Shown one piece after another: positions 52,195-60,885 of a stretch of DNA of 64,000 bases. The stretch's first letter is position 1. The number at the start of each line of letters is the position of its first letter. Source of the stretch: Acidobacteriota bacterium (GTDB lineage: Bacteria; Acidobacteriota; Terriglobia; Bryobacterales; Bryobacteraceae); the NCBI GenBank assembly GCA_026393985.1, contig JAPKZB010000078.1:62001-126000 (forward strand), in the 5' to 3' direction. A model generated the notes under the pieces. The model was given only the letters and a program-made list of their open reading frames with translations. It was not told the DNA's origin and ran no database searches. Made by a program: the position numbers and the translations under genes.

Positions 52195-53371
52195 CGCGCT
52201 GTTTTTTGTTCTCTGGCCAGCTCTGGCAAGCGAGCTGCACACGGCGGCTCGCGCCGGGGACGCGCAACGGGTTCGGGAACTGCTGCGGTCGGGCATCCCG
52301 GTCTCCTCGCCGGACATGCTCGGCGGCACGGCCCTACACGACGCCTCCTGGAGTGGTCACCGCGAGGTCATCGAAACGCTCCTGGCCGCGGGCGCTGACG
52401 TCAACGCCCGCCATGTCGAAGGCGGCTCTACGCCTCTCCACTACGCCATCATCACCAACCGCGGCCCCATCGTCAGCCTCCTGCTCGACCGCGGCGCCGA
52501 CCTCACCGCCCGCGACCGCGCCGGATCTACCGTCCTACACCTGGCCGCCAACCGCGGCTATGAAGAGCTGGTCGCCTTTCTGATCGCCCGCGGCGCCAAG
52601 ATCGACGTCGTCGATGAAAGCGGCGTTACCCCGCTCGAAGAGGCCTCCTGGAAGGGCCAGACGACCATCGTCGCCCTGCTGCTCCAGCACGGCGCCACCC
52701 CCCAGCGTCCGAACGCCACCTCCCGCGCCACGCCCCTCCACGTCGCCGCTCAGAAGGGGCACGCCGAAGTCGTCCGCCTTCTCCTCGCCGCCGGCGCCCC
52801 CGTCAACCTGCCCAACGGCGAAGGCGCCCTGCCGCTCGACCTCGCGCTTGGCGGCCGCAAACTCGCCGCCGCCGATGCCCTGCTCGCCCACGGCGTCCAA
52901 CTCACCAAGGTGCAAATTCGCCTGGAGGCCGCCGTGGTCGCCGGCCATGCCGATCTCGTCCAATGGCTCCTCGCCCACGGCGGCAGCGCCAACACCGCCA
53001 CCGCGCAGGGCTCCACGCCGCTGCACGACGCCGCTCTCAAAGGCCACCTCGACGTTCTCCAGCTGCTCCTCGCCGCCGGCGCGCCCGTTTCGACGCTCAA
53101 CGCCGCCGGCGCCAGTGCCCTGCACGACGCTGCTCTGGCCGGCCGTCGCGACGCTGCCGCCCTGCTGCTCGACCGTGGCGCCGCCCTCAACCTGCAGGAC
53201 AAAGAGTCCGGCGCCACGCCCCTGTTCCTGGCCGCCTCCTGGGGGCGCCTCCCGGTGGTCGAACTGCTGCTCGAACGCGGCGCCAACCGCCTGTTGCGAA
53301 ACAAGGCGGGCAAAACACCCCGCGAAATCGCCGTTGAAAACGGTTATACCGAACTCGCCGCGCTACTCTAA
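52106..53371 (+). CDS. Secreted ankyrin-repeat protein
   Basis: This 421-residue protein has a hydrophobic export segment (about 28-43, VSALFFVLWPALA) after a basic start, then about eleven ankyrin units of 33 residues (GGTALHDASWSGHREVIETLLAAGADVNAR, STPLHYAIITNRG, GSTPLHDAALKGHLDVLQLLLAAGAPV). It is probably periplasmic and mediates protein binding. The start is GTG 52106 or ATG 52109, inside gltA. GGAGGAG at 52092-52098 gives normal spacing to the GTG. No other start is available before the export segment. Confidence 0.87.
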   Translation: MMTIRRLAARGSSISAKRGATTYLSKTAVSALFFVLWPALASELHTAARAGDAQRVRELLRSGIPVSSPDMLGGTALHDASWSGHREVIETLLAAGADVNARHVEGGSTPLHYAIITNRGPIVSLLLDRGADLTARDRAGSTVLHLAANRGYEELVAFLIARGAKIDVVDESGVTPLEEASWKGQTTIVALLLQHGATPQRPNATSRATPLHVAAQKGHAEVVRLLLAAGAPVNLPNGEGALPLDLALGGRKLAAADALLAHGVQLTKVQIRLEAAVVAGHADLVQWLLAHGGSANTATAQGSTPLHDAALKGHLDVLQLLLAAGAPVSTLNAAGASALHDAALAGRRDAAALLLDRGAALNLQDKESGATPLFLAASWGRLPVVELLLERGANRLLRNKAGKTPREIAVENGYTELAALL

Positions 53372-53387
53372 CTCCCCAAGGACCCTC

Positions 53388-54053
53388 ATGCTGCCTGATC
53401 CCGAACTCCTCCCCATGCTTAAGGAACGCGTCTTCAGCGCCCTGCTCGGCGACGTGCTCGACAAGATGGGCTTCCTCCACCAGTTCCTTCCCCCGAGCGT
53501 CCGCCCTCTGCGCGACGACATGCTGCTCGCCGGCCGCGCGATGCCGGTGCTTGAAATCACCCTGCCCGAAGATGTCGCCCCCGGCCGTAAACCCTTCGGC
53601 CTCATGCTTGAAGCCCTCGACGACCTCAAGCCCCACGAAGTCTACATCGCCGCCGCCGGGCACCCCCCCTACGCGCTCTGGGGCGAACTCATGTCTACCC
53701 GCGCCCGCCACCTCGGCGCCGCCGGTGCGGTCATGGACGGCTACTCCCGCGATACGGCCGGCGTTCTCGCCGTCGGCCTCCCGGTCTTCTCCACCGGCGC
53801 CTACGCGCAGGACCAGGGCCCCCGCGGCGAAGTCGCCGATTTCCGTGTGCCGGTCCACTTCGGCCGTGTCACCGTCCACCCGGGCGACCTGATCTTCGGC
53901 GACCGCGATGGCGTCCTGGTCATCCCCAGGGCGGCCGAAGAGGAGTGCATCCGCCGGGCTCTTGAAAAGCTCGCAGGCGAAAACCTCGTCCGCGTCGCCA
54001 TCGAAAACGGCATGAGCACCGTCGACGCCTTCGCCAAACACGGAGTCATGTAG
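53388..54053 (+). CDS. RraA-like family protein (HMG/CHA aldolase or regulator-of-RNase fold)
   Basis: The 221-residue protein has the RraA/4-hydroxy-4-methyl-2-oxoglutarate aldolase fold: LGDVLDKMGF, AGRAMPVLEI, GELMSTRARHLGAAGAVMDGYSRDT (metal-site Arg-Asp), GAYAQDQGPRGEVADFRVPV, VHPGDLIFGDRDGVLVIPR. These proteins are aldolases or RNase E inhibitors, and the GDRDGVLVIP motif fits the aldolase-like majority. The frame continues upstream to 52614 inside the ankyrin gene, but ATG 53388, with AAGGACC before it, begins the homology. Confidence 0.88.
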   Translation: MLPDPELLPMLKERVFSALLGDVLDKMGFLHQFLPPSVRPLRDDMLLAGRAMPVLEITLPEDVAPGRKPFGLMLEALDDLKPHEVYIAAAGHPPYALWGELMSTRARHLGAAGAVMDGYSRDTAGVLAVGLPVFSTGAYAQDQGPRGEVADFRVPVHFGRVTVHPGDLIFGDRDGVLVIPRAAEEECIRRALEKLAGENLVRVAIENGMSTVDAFAKHGVM

Positions 54054-54055
54054 CG

Positions 54056-54853
54056 TTGCCCTTCCTCATCCTCGGCGCCGGCTTCACGGGCGAACGCGTT
54101 GCCCGCCGCCTGGAAGCCGCCGGCCACGCCGTCTTGCGCACCAATTCCCGCAACCTCCCGCTACCCGATGTCTCGCTGCTCGAAACCCTGCCCGGCGACG
54201 ATTGGACGGTTCTCCATTCCATCCCCGCCATCCGCACCGCGGAAGGCGCCTGGGAGGCTACGCCGATGCTGGTGGCCGCCCTCCGTGGTAAGGTCCGGCG
54301 GATGGTTTATCTCTCCACCACCGGCGTCTACGGCGAAGCCCGCGAGGTGGATGAGACCACCCCGGTGCAGGCCCGCACGCCGCGCGAAACGCTCCGCGTA
54401 GAAGCCGAACGCGCCGTCGCCGCGGGCCCCTGGTCAAGCTGCATCCTCCGGCCCGCCGCCATCTACGGCCCGGGGCGCGGCGCCCACGTCTCCCTCCGCG
54501 AGGGCAAATGGAAAATCGGCGGGGAAGGCGCCAACTTCGTCTCCCGCATCCACGTCGACGACCTCGCCACCCACGCCGTCGCCACGCTCCTCGGCGACCT
54601 CACCGGCGCCTGGCCCGTCGCCGACGAAGAGCCCTGCACCACCCTCGCCATTACCGAGTTCTGCTGCGCGCTCCTCGGCCTGCCCCTCCCCCCGGCCGTC
54701 CCCCCCGGCGCCCTCGATGAAACCCGCCGGGCCGACCGCCGCGTCAACGGCGCCGCCGTCCGCGCCCGGCTCGGCATCACCCTCGAATATCCTAGCTACC
54801 GGACCGGCATCCCGGCATCCTTCAAGGAAGAACATGACAGATCAAAAATTTGA
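54056..54853 (+). CDS. NAD(P)-dependent epimerase/dehydratase family protein (extended SDR)
   Basis: The 265-residue protein has the dinucleotide motif LILGAGFTGERVARRL and the YLSTTGVYG segment with the SDR Tyr. It also shows ILRPAAIYGPGRG and SRIHVDDLATHAV. It is related to YeeZ-like nucleotide-sugar epimerases, substrate unknown. The start is TTG 54056, 2 nt after the preceding stop, with GGAG about 10 nt upstream; no ATG or GTG precedes the cofactor loop. Its end overlaps hemH by 20 nt. Confidence 0.85.
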   Translation: MPFLILGAGFTGERVARRLEAAGHAVLRTNSRNLPLPDVSLLETLPGDDWTVLHSIPAIRTAEGAWEATPMLVAALRGKVRRMVYLSTTGVYGEAREVDETTPVQARTPRETLRVEAERAVAAGPWSSCILRPAAIYGPGRGAHVSLREGKWKIGGEGANFVSRIHVDDLATHAVATLLGDLTGAWPVADEEPCTTLAITEFCCALLGLPLPPAVPPGALDETRRADRRVNGAAVRARLGITLEYPSYRTGIPASFKEEHDRSKI

Positions 54854-55838
54854 TGCGTTTCTGCTCGTCGGCTTCGGCGGACCCGAGAAGAGAGAGGACG
54901 TCATTCCGTTCCTTGAAAACGTTCTGCGCGGCCGCAACGTCCCGCACGAACGGATGCTCGAAGTCGCCGAGCACTACTATCACTTCGACGGCGTCAGCCC
55001 CATCAACGGCCACTGCCGCGAACTGCTCGCTGCCGTGAAGGAGAATTTCGCAGCCCACGGCCTCACGCTCCCGCTCTACTGGGGCAACCGCAACTGGGAC
55101 CCTTACCTCACCGACACCGTCGCCGCCATGAAGGCCGACGGCGTACGGCGCGCCCTCGCCTTCCCCACCTCCGCCTTCAGCTCCTACAGCGGCTGCCGCC
55201 AGTATCGCGAGAACATCGCCGATGCCGTCGCCGCCGTCGGCGATATCGAAATCACCACCATCCGCCGCTTCTTCAACCATCCGGGCTTCATCGAAGTGAT
55301 GATCGAAAGCGCCCGCGCCGCCGCTGCTTCCCTGCCCGGCGCCAAGCTGCTGTTCACCGCCCACAGCATCCCCAACGCGATGGCCGACACCTGCTCCTAC
55401 GCCGGCCAGTTGCGCGAAGCCTGCCGGCTGGTGGCCGAAGGCGCCGGCATCGCCTCCTGGGAGTTGGCCTACCAGAGCCGCAGCGGACCGCCCACGCAGC
55501 CCTGGCTCGAGCCCGACATTCTCGACGCGCTCCGCGCCGAAAAAGCGGCCGGCACCGCGGCCGTCATCGTCCAACCGATTGGATTCATCAGCGACCACAT
55601 GGAGGTGATGTTCGACCTCGACTACGAAGCCAAGCACCTGGCCGAAGAGTTGGAGTTGCCGTTCCTCCGCGCGGCCACGGCCGGGACCCATCCCCGCTTC
55701 GTCGCCATGGTCCGTGAACTGGTCAACGAGTACCTCCACGGGGCGCCGCCGCTCTCGATCGGCCTGCTCCCGCCCCGCCCCAGCGTCTGCCCCATCGATT
55801 GCTGCCCGCGCCCGGCGGGCCGGCCCGGCGCCCGCTAA
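54834..55838 (+). CDS. hemH: Ferrochelatase (possibly coproporphyrin type) with Cys-rich C-terminus
   Basis: The 334-residue protein inserts Fe2+ into protoporphyrin or coproporphyrin. Catalytic His177 is in LFTAHSIPNAM and Glu257 in ISDHMEVMFDLDYEA; the QSRSGPP loop is present. Cys121 (SSYSGCRQYREN) and three C-terminal cysteines (Cys319, Cys323, Cys324 in SVCPIDCCP) look like the four ligands of the [2Fe-2S] cluster seen in some bacterial ferrochelatases; this is inference. ATG 54834 has AAGGAAG just upstream; the open frame before it is non-homologous. It ends the plus-strand housekeeping run at a strong terminator. Confidence 0.94.
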   Translation: MTDQKFDAFLLVGFGGPEKREDVIPFLENVLRGRNVPHERMLEVAEHYYHFDGVSPINGHCRELLAAVKENFAAHGLTLPLYWGNRNWDPYLTDTVAAMKADGVRRALAFPTSAFSSYSGCRQYRENIADAVAAVGDIEITTIRRFFNHPGFIEVMIESARAAAASLPGAKLLFTAHSIPNAMADTCSYAGQLREACRLVAEGAGIASWELAYQSRSGPPTQPWLEPDILDALRAEKAAGTAAVIVQPIGFISDHMEVMFDLDYEAKHLAEELELPFLRAATAGTHPRFVAMVRELVNEYLHGAPPLSIGLLPPRPSVCPIDCCPRPAGRPGAR

Positions 55839-55856
55839 CCGGGCCGCCGGGTTTTT
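55824..55856 (+). terminator. Strong intrinsic terminator of the hemH unit
   Basis: CCCGGCG plus CCCG pair with CGGG and CGCCGGG to form an 11-bp stem with one bulged C and a 5-nt loop (CTAAC), followed directly by TTTTT. The hairpin contains the hemH stop codon. Confidence 0.8.
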
Positions 55857-55862
55857 GGCCCC

Positions 55863-58217
55863 CTACTCGGGCAGCCCCAAGCTGAACAAAACGCCGGAGG
55901 CGGAAACGGCCACAAACTGTTTGCCGTCGACGGCGTAACTCATGGGCGAAGAAGCGATGGGGCCTCCCGTCTGCATCGTCCACAGCGGCCGCGCGGTCTT
56001 CGCGTCGAGGGCAATCAGATTGCCCTCGGCCGAGGCCGCCAGCAGCAGCCCCGTCGAGGTAGCCAGCACCCCCGCGGCCAGCGAACCGCGGGAGAGCTTG
56101 TAATCCCACTTGACTTCGCCGGTCACGGTATCAATCGCTTTGATGCCCGTCAGCACCGGGTCGCCGGTCGGCATCGAACGGCCGCCCCAAAATGCCTTGC
56201 CAGGCTCATAAGTGGACGGCTCGCGCAGATAGCGCTGCGGCGCATCGGCGTAGACGACGTAGAGCCAGCCGGTCTTCGGGTCATACGAGGGCGACTGCCA
56301 GTTGGTGCCGCCCACCAGGCTCGGGGCCACCACGCGGCCTTCGGGCGTGGCATTGGAGCCCGGGCGGACGATGGGCCGGCCGTCGGGCTGGAAGCCATCG
56401 TTCCAGGTTTGCGAGACATAGGGCTTGCCGAGCAGCAGCTTGCCGTTGGTGCGGTCGAGCACGTAAAAGATGCCGTTGCGGTTGGTCTGCACGAGCAACT
56501 TCTGCGCGCCGCGGTTGATCAGCACCAGGTCCTGATTGGCGTCCCAGTCGTGGCTGTCGTTGGGGGTGAACTGGTAGTGCCATTTCCGCTGGCCGGTGGC
56601 GGGGTCGAGCGCCACCACCGAGCAGGAGAACAGATTGTCGCCCTTGCGAACCTCGGCGTCCATGTCGGGTCCGGGGTTGCCGGTGGCCCAGTAGAGGGTG
56701 TCGAGTTCAGGGTCGTAGGAGCCGGTGAGCCAGGTGCCGCTGCCGCCGCGCTTCCAGCTATCGCCTTTCCATGTCTCGTTGCCGAACTCGCCGGGGCCGG
56801 GCGTCGTGTAAAAGCGCCAGAGGCGGCGGCCGGTCCGCGGATCGTAGGCGTCGAGGAAGCCGCGGATACCGTGCTCGCCGCCGGCCACGCCGACGATGAT
56901 CTTGTCCTTGATCGCCAAGGGGGCCGCCGTCACCGAATAGCCTTCCATCGTGTCGGCCACCTGCGTCTCCCACAGCGGCAGTCCGGTCCGCGCGTCGAGG
57001 GCCACCAGGGCGGCATCGAGCGTGCCGACAAACACGCGGTTGCCCAGCACGGCGACGCCGCGGTTGAAACGGTTGCTTTCAAACGGATTCACTACTCTTT
57101 GTTTGCGCTCGTACCGCCAGATCTCCATTCCGGTGCGGGCGTCGAGGGCAAATACCTGGCCGGGCATCCCGGAGGTGTACATCACGCCGTCGATGACGAG
57201 CGGGGTCGATTGCAGCAGCGTGTCGCCGGGCATCTGCGCCGCCCACTTGGTCTGCAGATTCTTCACGTTGGCCGGGGTAATCTGCGCGAGCGTCGTGAAG
57301 TGGGTACCCTGGTAGTCGCCCCAGTAGGTGAGCCAGTTCTGGGGTTCGGCGGCGGCGTTGCGCAAACGTTCAAACGTCAGCCCACCGGCGAGCGGGACCT
57401 GGCTCGTCTTCGTGAGATCGCGGGCCACGTTCGACTTAAGGAACGCGATCAGGTCCGTGGTCTCGGCCGGGGTAAGCTTCGCCGGTGGCATGAAGGAGCC
57501 GGGGACCGTGGTGACGGTGACCTTCCGCTTGTCGAGCAGATGGAGTTTACCGGTGGTCTCGGCCAGATGCAGCGTGAAGGTGTCCTGATTGCGGATGATG
57601 CCCCGCAGGGTGCGGCCGTCCGGGAGTTGGACGGTCGTGATGGACGGGCCAACCGTCCGCCGCCCGCGGGCGCGGCCCACCGAGGCGGGGTCCAGAAGCT
57701 TCTGCCGGATGGTCGCGGCGGGCAGGGCCGCGGCGGCCGACAGGTCGGGCGCGAAGATGCCGCCGCGCGCGTTCACAGCGTGGCACCGTTCGCAGCCCGC
57801 GCGCCCGAAAAAGAGCGCCTCGCCGGCGGCGGGGTTGCCCGGGACCGTTTCGGCCGACCGCGCGCCGGTATCGGCCAGGCTGCGGAGGTAGCTGACCATC
57901 GACCAGATCTGTTCGGCCTTCAGCCCTCCGAAGGGCGGCATCTGCGTCCCCTTGAGGCCGTTACGAATGTTGAGGAACAGTTCGCCATCCTTCGAGCCGT
58001 GTTTGAAAACGCCGGTCGAGAGCGCCGGGCCGCGTTCGCTACCCGCGGCGTTGCCCCCGTGGCAGGCCTGGCAGGTCTGTTCGTAGAGGCGTTTGCCCGC
58101 GGCGATCGCCTCCGGCTTGCCGGCCAGCGGGTTCTTTTCATTCTCGGGGATGTGCTCCTGAGCGGAGACCACAGCAGCGGCAAACAGTGCCAGGACGATG
58201 CAACGCATGGACTCCAT
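55863..58217 (-). CDS. Dihaem cytochrome c - PQQ-dependent dehydrogenase fusion
   Basis: The 784-residue secreted protein has a signal peptide (to about 21). Two cytochrome c-type parts follow: CQACH near 52-56, and CERCH near 135-139, the second ahead of a domain found in haem-binding family proteins. A PQQ beta-propeller then runs from about 280 to 780 (AEPQNWLTYWGDYQGTHFT, GGEHGIRGFLDAYDPRTG, TPNDSHDWDANQDLVL, W-motif repeats). Unlike classical quinohaemoprotein alcohol dehydrogenases, the haems are N-terminal. It probably oxidises alcohols or aldoses and passes electrons to the respiratory chain. ATG 58217 has GGGAG at good spacing; ATG 58208 is an alternative. Confidence 0.9.
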   Translation of the reverse strand: MESMRCIVLALFAAAVVSAQEHIPENEKNPLAGKPEAIAAGKRLYEQTCQACHGGNAAGSERGPALSTGVFKHGSKDGELFLNIRNGLKGTQMPPFGGLKAEQIWSMVSYLRSLADTGARSAETVPGNPAAGEALFFGRAGCERCHAVNARGGIFAPDLSAAAALPAATIRQKLLDPASVGRARGRRTVGPSITTVQLPDGRTLRGIIRNQDTFTLHLAETTGKLHLLDKRKVTVTTVPGSFMPPAKLTPAETTDLIAFLKSNVARDLTKTSQVPLAGGLTFERLRNAAAEPQNWLTYWGDYQGTHFTTLAQITPANVKNLQTKWAAQMPGDTLLQSTPLVIDGVMYTSGMPGQVFALDARTGMEIWRYERKQRVVNPFESNRFNRGVAVLGNRVFVGTLDAALVALDARTGLPLWETQVADTMEGYSVTAAPLAIKDKIIVGVAGGEHGIRGFLDAYDPRTGRRLWRFYTTPGPGEFGNETWKGDSWKRGGSGTWLTGSYDPELDTLYWATGNPGPDMDAEVRKGDNLFSCSVVALDPATGQRKWHYQFTPNDSHDWDANQDLVLINRGAQKLLVQTNRNGIFYVLDRTNGKLLLGKPYVSQTWNDGFQPDGRPIVRPGSNATPEGRVVAPSLVGGTNWQSPSYDPKTGWLYVVYADAPQRYLREPSTYEPGKAFWGGRSMPTGDPVLTGIKAIDTVTGEVKWDYKLSRGSLAAGVLATSTGLLLAASAEGNLIALDAKTARPLWTMQTGGPIASSPMSYAVDGKQFVAVSASGVLFSLGLPE

Positions 58218-58237
58218 TATCACTCCCACGGTCTGGA

Positions 58238-58243
58238 TATAAT
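58238..58243 (+). promoter_or_regulatory. Perfect -10 box 5 bp before the esterase start
   Basis: TATAAT ends 5 nt before the GTG start at 58249, so transcription should begin at or within the start codon. There is no ribosome site. This suggests a leaderless GTG-started message. Confidence 0.5.
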
Positions 58244-58248
58244 GCGCT

Positions 58249-59229
58249 GTGCTCAAAAATACCCTCTTCCTCATCGCCCTCACGGCCGCCGCCCAGGAGG
58301 TCCATCCGGACCGGCGAGTGACGTTCTCTCTCGAGGCGCCCCAAGCCCGGGAGGTGACCTTCTTCGGCGATTGGATGAAGGCCGGCGCCAAGGAGCCGAT
58401 GACCAAGGACTCGAAGGGCATGTGGCGCGTCACCGTCGGGCCGCTCGACCCGAACATCTATATTTACAGCTTCACGGTCGACGGCGTCACCATCGCCGAC
58501 CCGGTGAACCCGCGCGTCAAGCTGCGCGCGCGCACCTCGGCCAGCCTGGTCGAAGTACCCGCCGAGTCACCGCTGCCCTGGCAGGCGCGCGAGGTGCCGC
58601 ACGGCGCCGTCGAGATCAACTGGCAGCACGCCAAGGCCATCGGCAACGAGGCGCGGGCCTTCTGGGTCTACACGCCCCCCGGCTATGCGCAATCAAAAAA
58701 GAAGTACCCCGTGCTGTACCTGTTCCACGGCTCAAACGACACGGCGGGCGGCTGGGTGCTCGTGGGGCACGCCAACTTCATCCTCGACAATCTCATCGCG
58801 GCCGGCCAGGCCACGCCCATGATCGTCGTCATGCCCTTCGGCCATGCCGTGCCGTTCGGCTCTCCGCGCGAGGTGCAAGCCAAAAACGTAACGGTGTTTG
58901 AAGACTACCTGCTGCGCGACGTCATGCCCACCGTCGAGGCGAAGTATCGTGTCACCAAAGAACGCGCTATTGCAGGCCTTTCGATGGGCGGCGGGCAGTC
59001 GATCCACATCGGCCTGCGCCATCCAGAGATGTTTTCCGCCCTCGGCGCCTTTAGCGCCGCCCTGCCGGACAACGCCGCGGCGCTGCTGGCTGCCGCGCCG
59101 CCGAAGCTGTTTTGGTTCGCCTGCGGCCGGCAGGACTTTCTGCTCGAACGCAACCGGGCCTTCGATAAACTGCTGACCGAACGCAACGTCCGGCACGTTT
59201 ACCGCGAGACGGAGGGGCCACACTTATAG
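58249..59229 (+). CDS. Fes-type esterase with N-terminal CBM48-like domain, C-terminus displaced by a frameshift
   Basis: The 326-residue frame has a signal peptide (MLKNTLFLIALTAAAQ), an E-set/CBM48-like domain (about 20-105) and an enterochelin-esterase-like alpha/beta hydrolase: VLYLFHGSNDT, nucleophile Ser245 in AGLSMGGGQS and Asp296 in CGRQDFLLE. The family normally ends GGHTW...WRRYLAEFAPLLF with the catalytic His. Here the frame ends ETEGPHL and stops, and the expected tail (HTYSVWRQYLAEFVPLLFR) lies in the next frame at 59219-59278. One base extra, or two missing, in the GGGGCC at 59214-59219 would explain it. It lies between the two PQQ systems and is divergent from the first. Confidence 0.85.
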   Translation: MLKNTLFLIALTAAAQEVHPDRRVTFSLEAPQAREVTFFGDWMKAGAKEPMTKDSKGMWRVTVGPLDPNIYIYSFTVDGVTIADPVNPRVKLRARTSASLVEVPAESPLPWQAREVPHGAVEINWQHAKAIGNEARAFWVYTPPGYAQSKKKYPVLYLFHGSNDTAGGWVLVGHANFILDNLIAAGQATPMIVVMPFGHAVPFGSPREVQAKNVTVFEDYLLRDVMPTVEAKYRVTKERAIAGLSMGGGQSIHIGLRHPEMFSALGAFSAALPDNAAALLAAAPPKLFWFACGRQDFLLERNRAFDKLLTERNVRHVYRETEGPHL

Positions 59230-59278
59230 CGTGTGGCGCCAGTATCTGGCCGAGTTCGTGCCGTTGCTGTTCCGCTAA
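59219..59278 (+). pseudogene. Displaced C-terminal end of the Fes-type esterase
   Basis: In frame +1 relative to the main esterase reading frame, this segment encodes 19 residues of a Fes-family tail (HTYSVW, then RQYLAEFVPLLFR) ending at a TAA stop. It restores the Trp-Arg-x-Tyr-Leu motif and the catalytic His. Either the gene is truly frameshifted in this strain or the sequence has an indel in the G/C run. Confidence 0.75.
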
Positions 59279-59283
59279 GCCGG

Positions 59284-60885
59284 CTACTTCTTCTTGATCT
59301 CAATCACCGGCGAGGCGATGGACTCGGCCGGTTCAAACAACCCAAACGAGAAGACCGCGCTCGCCGACGCGATCGCGACGTACTGCTTGCCGTCGATCGA
59401 ATAGACCACGGGCGATGCCGTCAACATCTCGCCGACGTTGAAGTGCCAGAGGTGCTTGCCGTTCTTGGCGTCGAGCGCCAGCACGTTACCATCGTCGTCC
59501 CCGCTGAAGATGATGCCGCCGGCTGTCGAGACCGTGCCGGTCCACATGCGGCCGAGACCCGTCATGGGGTACTCCCAGACGCGCAGGCCCGTCTTCGGGT
59601 TGAGCGCGCGCAGGATCACCTGGCCGCCCTCTTCGGTCGCCCCGCCGCCCGAAAAGTTCTTCATCGGCTGCGGCTGCTGCGAGGACCGGAAGTACATGCC
59701 GCACTGCTCGAGCGTCAGCACATAGAGCAGGCCGGTGCCGGGGTTGTAGGACTGGCCCATCCAGTTGGTCGCGCCCTTCACGCTCGGGCAGATCCAGCGG
59801 CCTTCGGCGCTCGGCTCGATATTCGGCAGTTCGATCGGGCGCCCCTTGGCGTCGATGCCCTTGGCCCAGGTGACCTTATCGATCAGCGGGGTGGCGCGGA
59901 GGAACTCGCCCGTCACCCGGTCGAGGGCATAGAAGAAGCCGTTGCGATTGGCGTGGAGCACCGCCTTGCGCGGCTTGCCCGCAATCTCGGTATCGAGCAG
60001 CACCGGCCAGCTTTGCGCGTCCCAGTCATGCGTATCGTGCGGCGTGAATTGGAAGTACCACTTCATCTTGCCGGTATCGAGATCAAGGGCCAGCAGCGAG
60101 CAGGAGTAGAGATTGTCGCCCGGACGCACGCTGCCGTTGTAGTCCGGCCAGGGGTTGCCGGTCGTCCAGTAGAGCGTGTTCAGCTCGGGGTCATAGGTGC
60201 CGGACAGCCACGTGGCGCCGCCGCCCCAGTCGATCAGGTCGCCCCAGGTCTCCGAACCCTTTTCGCCTTTGGCCGGGATGGTGTAGGTCTTCCAAAGCTC
60301 CTCGCCCGTATCGGCCGACAGCGCCATGAGAAAGCCACGCATGCCGCCATCGCCGCCGGAGCTGCCGACGATGACCTTGCCCTTGGCGATGACGGGCGCC
60401 GAAGTGGACGTGGTGCCTTTGGCGACATCGGCATACTGCTTGTTAAAAATCAGCGCGCCGGTGTGGCGGTTGAGCGCCACCAGGTAGTTGTCGGTGGTCG
60501 TGAAGTAGACCTTGTCCTGCCAGATGGCCGCGCCGCGGTTGGCGCCGTTGGCTTTGGCGCGCGGGTCGGCGTAGCGCCAGATGAGCCGGCCGGTGCGGCC
60601 GTCTACCGCGTAGATCGAATTCGGTGCCGTGACGTAGAGCACACCCTGGTAGACAATCGGCGAACTCTGCAGTCCGCGCGCGCCAGGGACGTGGTAGACC
60701 CACTTGGGCACCACGTTGCGGACGTTGGCGGCGTTGATCTGCTGCAGCGGACTGTAGCGCCAACCCGAGTAGGTTCCGGCGTAGGTAAGCCAGTTCTCGC
60801 CGGCGCCTTTGGCAATCTCTTCGTGGCTGACCTGCGCCACGGCGGAGCCGGTCAGCAGGAGAGCGAACAGGACGGGGCGGATCAT
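59284..60885 (-). CDS. PQQ-dependent dehydrogenase-type beta-propeller (no haem domain)
   Basis: The 533-residue secreted protein has a signal peptide (MIRPVLFALLLTGSAVAQ) and a propeller of PQQ W-motifs (ENWLTYAGTYSGWRYSPL, IYAVDGRTGRLIWRY, SSGGDGGMRGFLMALSADTG, DTHDWDAQSWPVLL). The haem function is supplied by the separate cytochrome gene directly upstream (4-nt ATGA overlap). The family oxidises alcohols or sugars in the periplasm with the cofactor PQQ. It ends 6 bp beyond the displaced tail of the convergent esterase. Confidence 0.92.
   Translation of the reverse strand: MIRPVLFALLLTGSAVAQVSHEEIAKGAGENWLTYAGTYSGWRYSPLQQINAANVRNVVPKWVYHVPGARGLQSSPIVYQGVLYVTAPNSIYAVDGRTGRLIWRYADPRAKANGANRGAAIWQDKVYFTTTDNYLVALNRHTGALIFNKQYADVAKGTTSTSAPVIAKGKVIVGSSGGDGGMRGFLMALSADTGEELWKTYTIPAKGEKGSETWGDLIDWGGGATWLSGTYDPELNTLYWTTGNPWPDYNGSVRPGDNLYSCSLLALDLDTGKMKWYFQFTPHDTHDWDAQSWPVLLDTEIAGKPRKAVLHANRNGFFYALDRVTGEFLRATPLIDKVTWAKGIDAKGRPIELPNIEPSAEGRWICPSVKGATNWMGQSYNPGTGLLYVLTLEQCGMYFRSSQQPQPMKNFSGGGATEEGGQVILRALNPKTGLRVWEYPMTGLGRMWTGTVSTAGGIIFSGDDDGNVLALDAKNGKHLWHFNVGEMLTASPVVYSIDGKQYVAIASASAVFSFGLFEPAESIASPVIEIKKK

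Noticed and set aside
56409-58901. 830-residue plus-strand frame across the PQQ fusion and the esterase
   Set aside because: It runs antisense to the PQQ fusion and then in a wrong frame of the esterase; protein content is His/Arg/Gly-rich noise.
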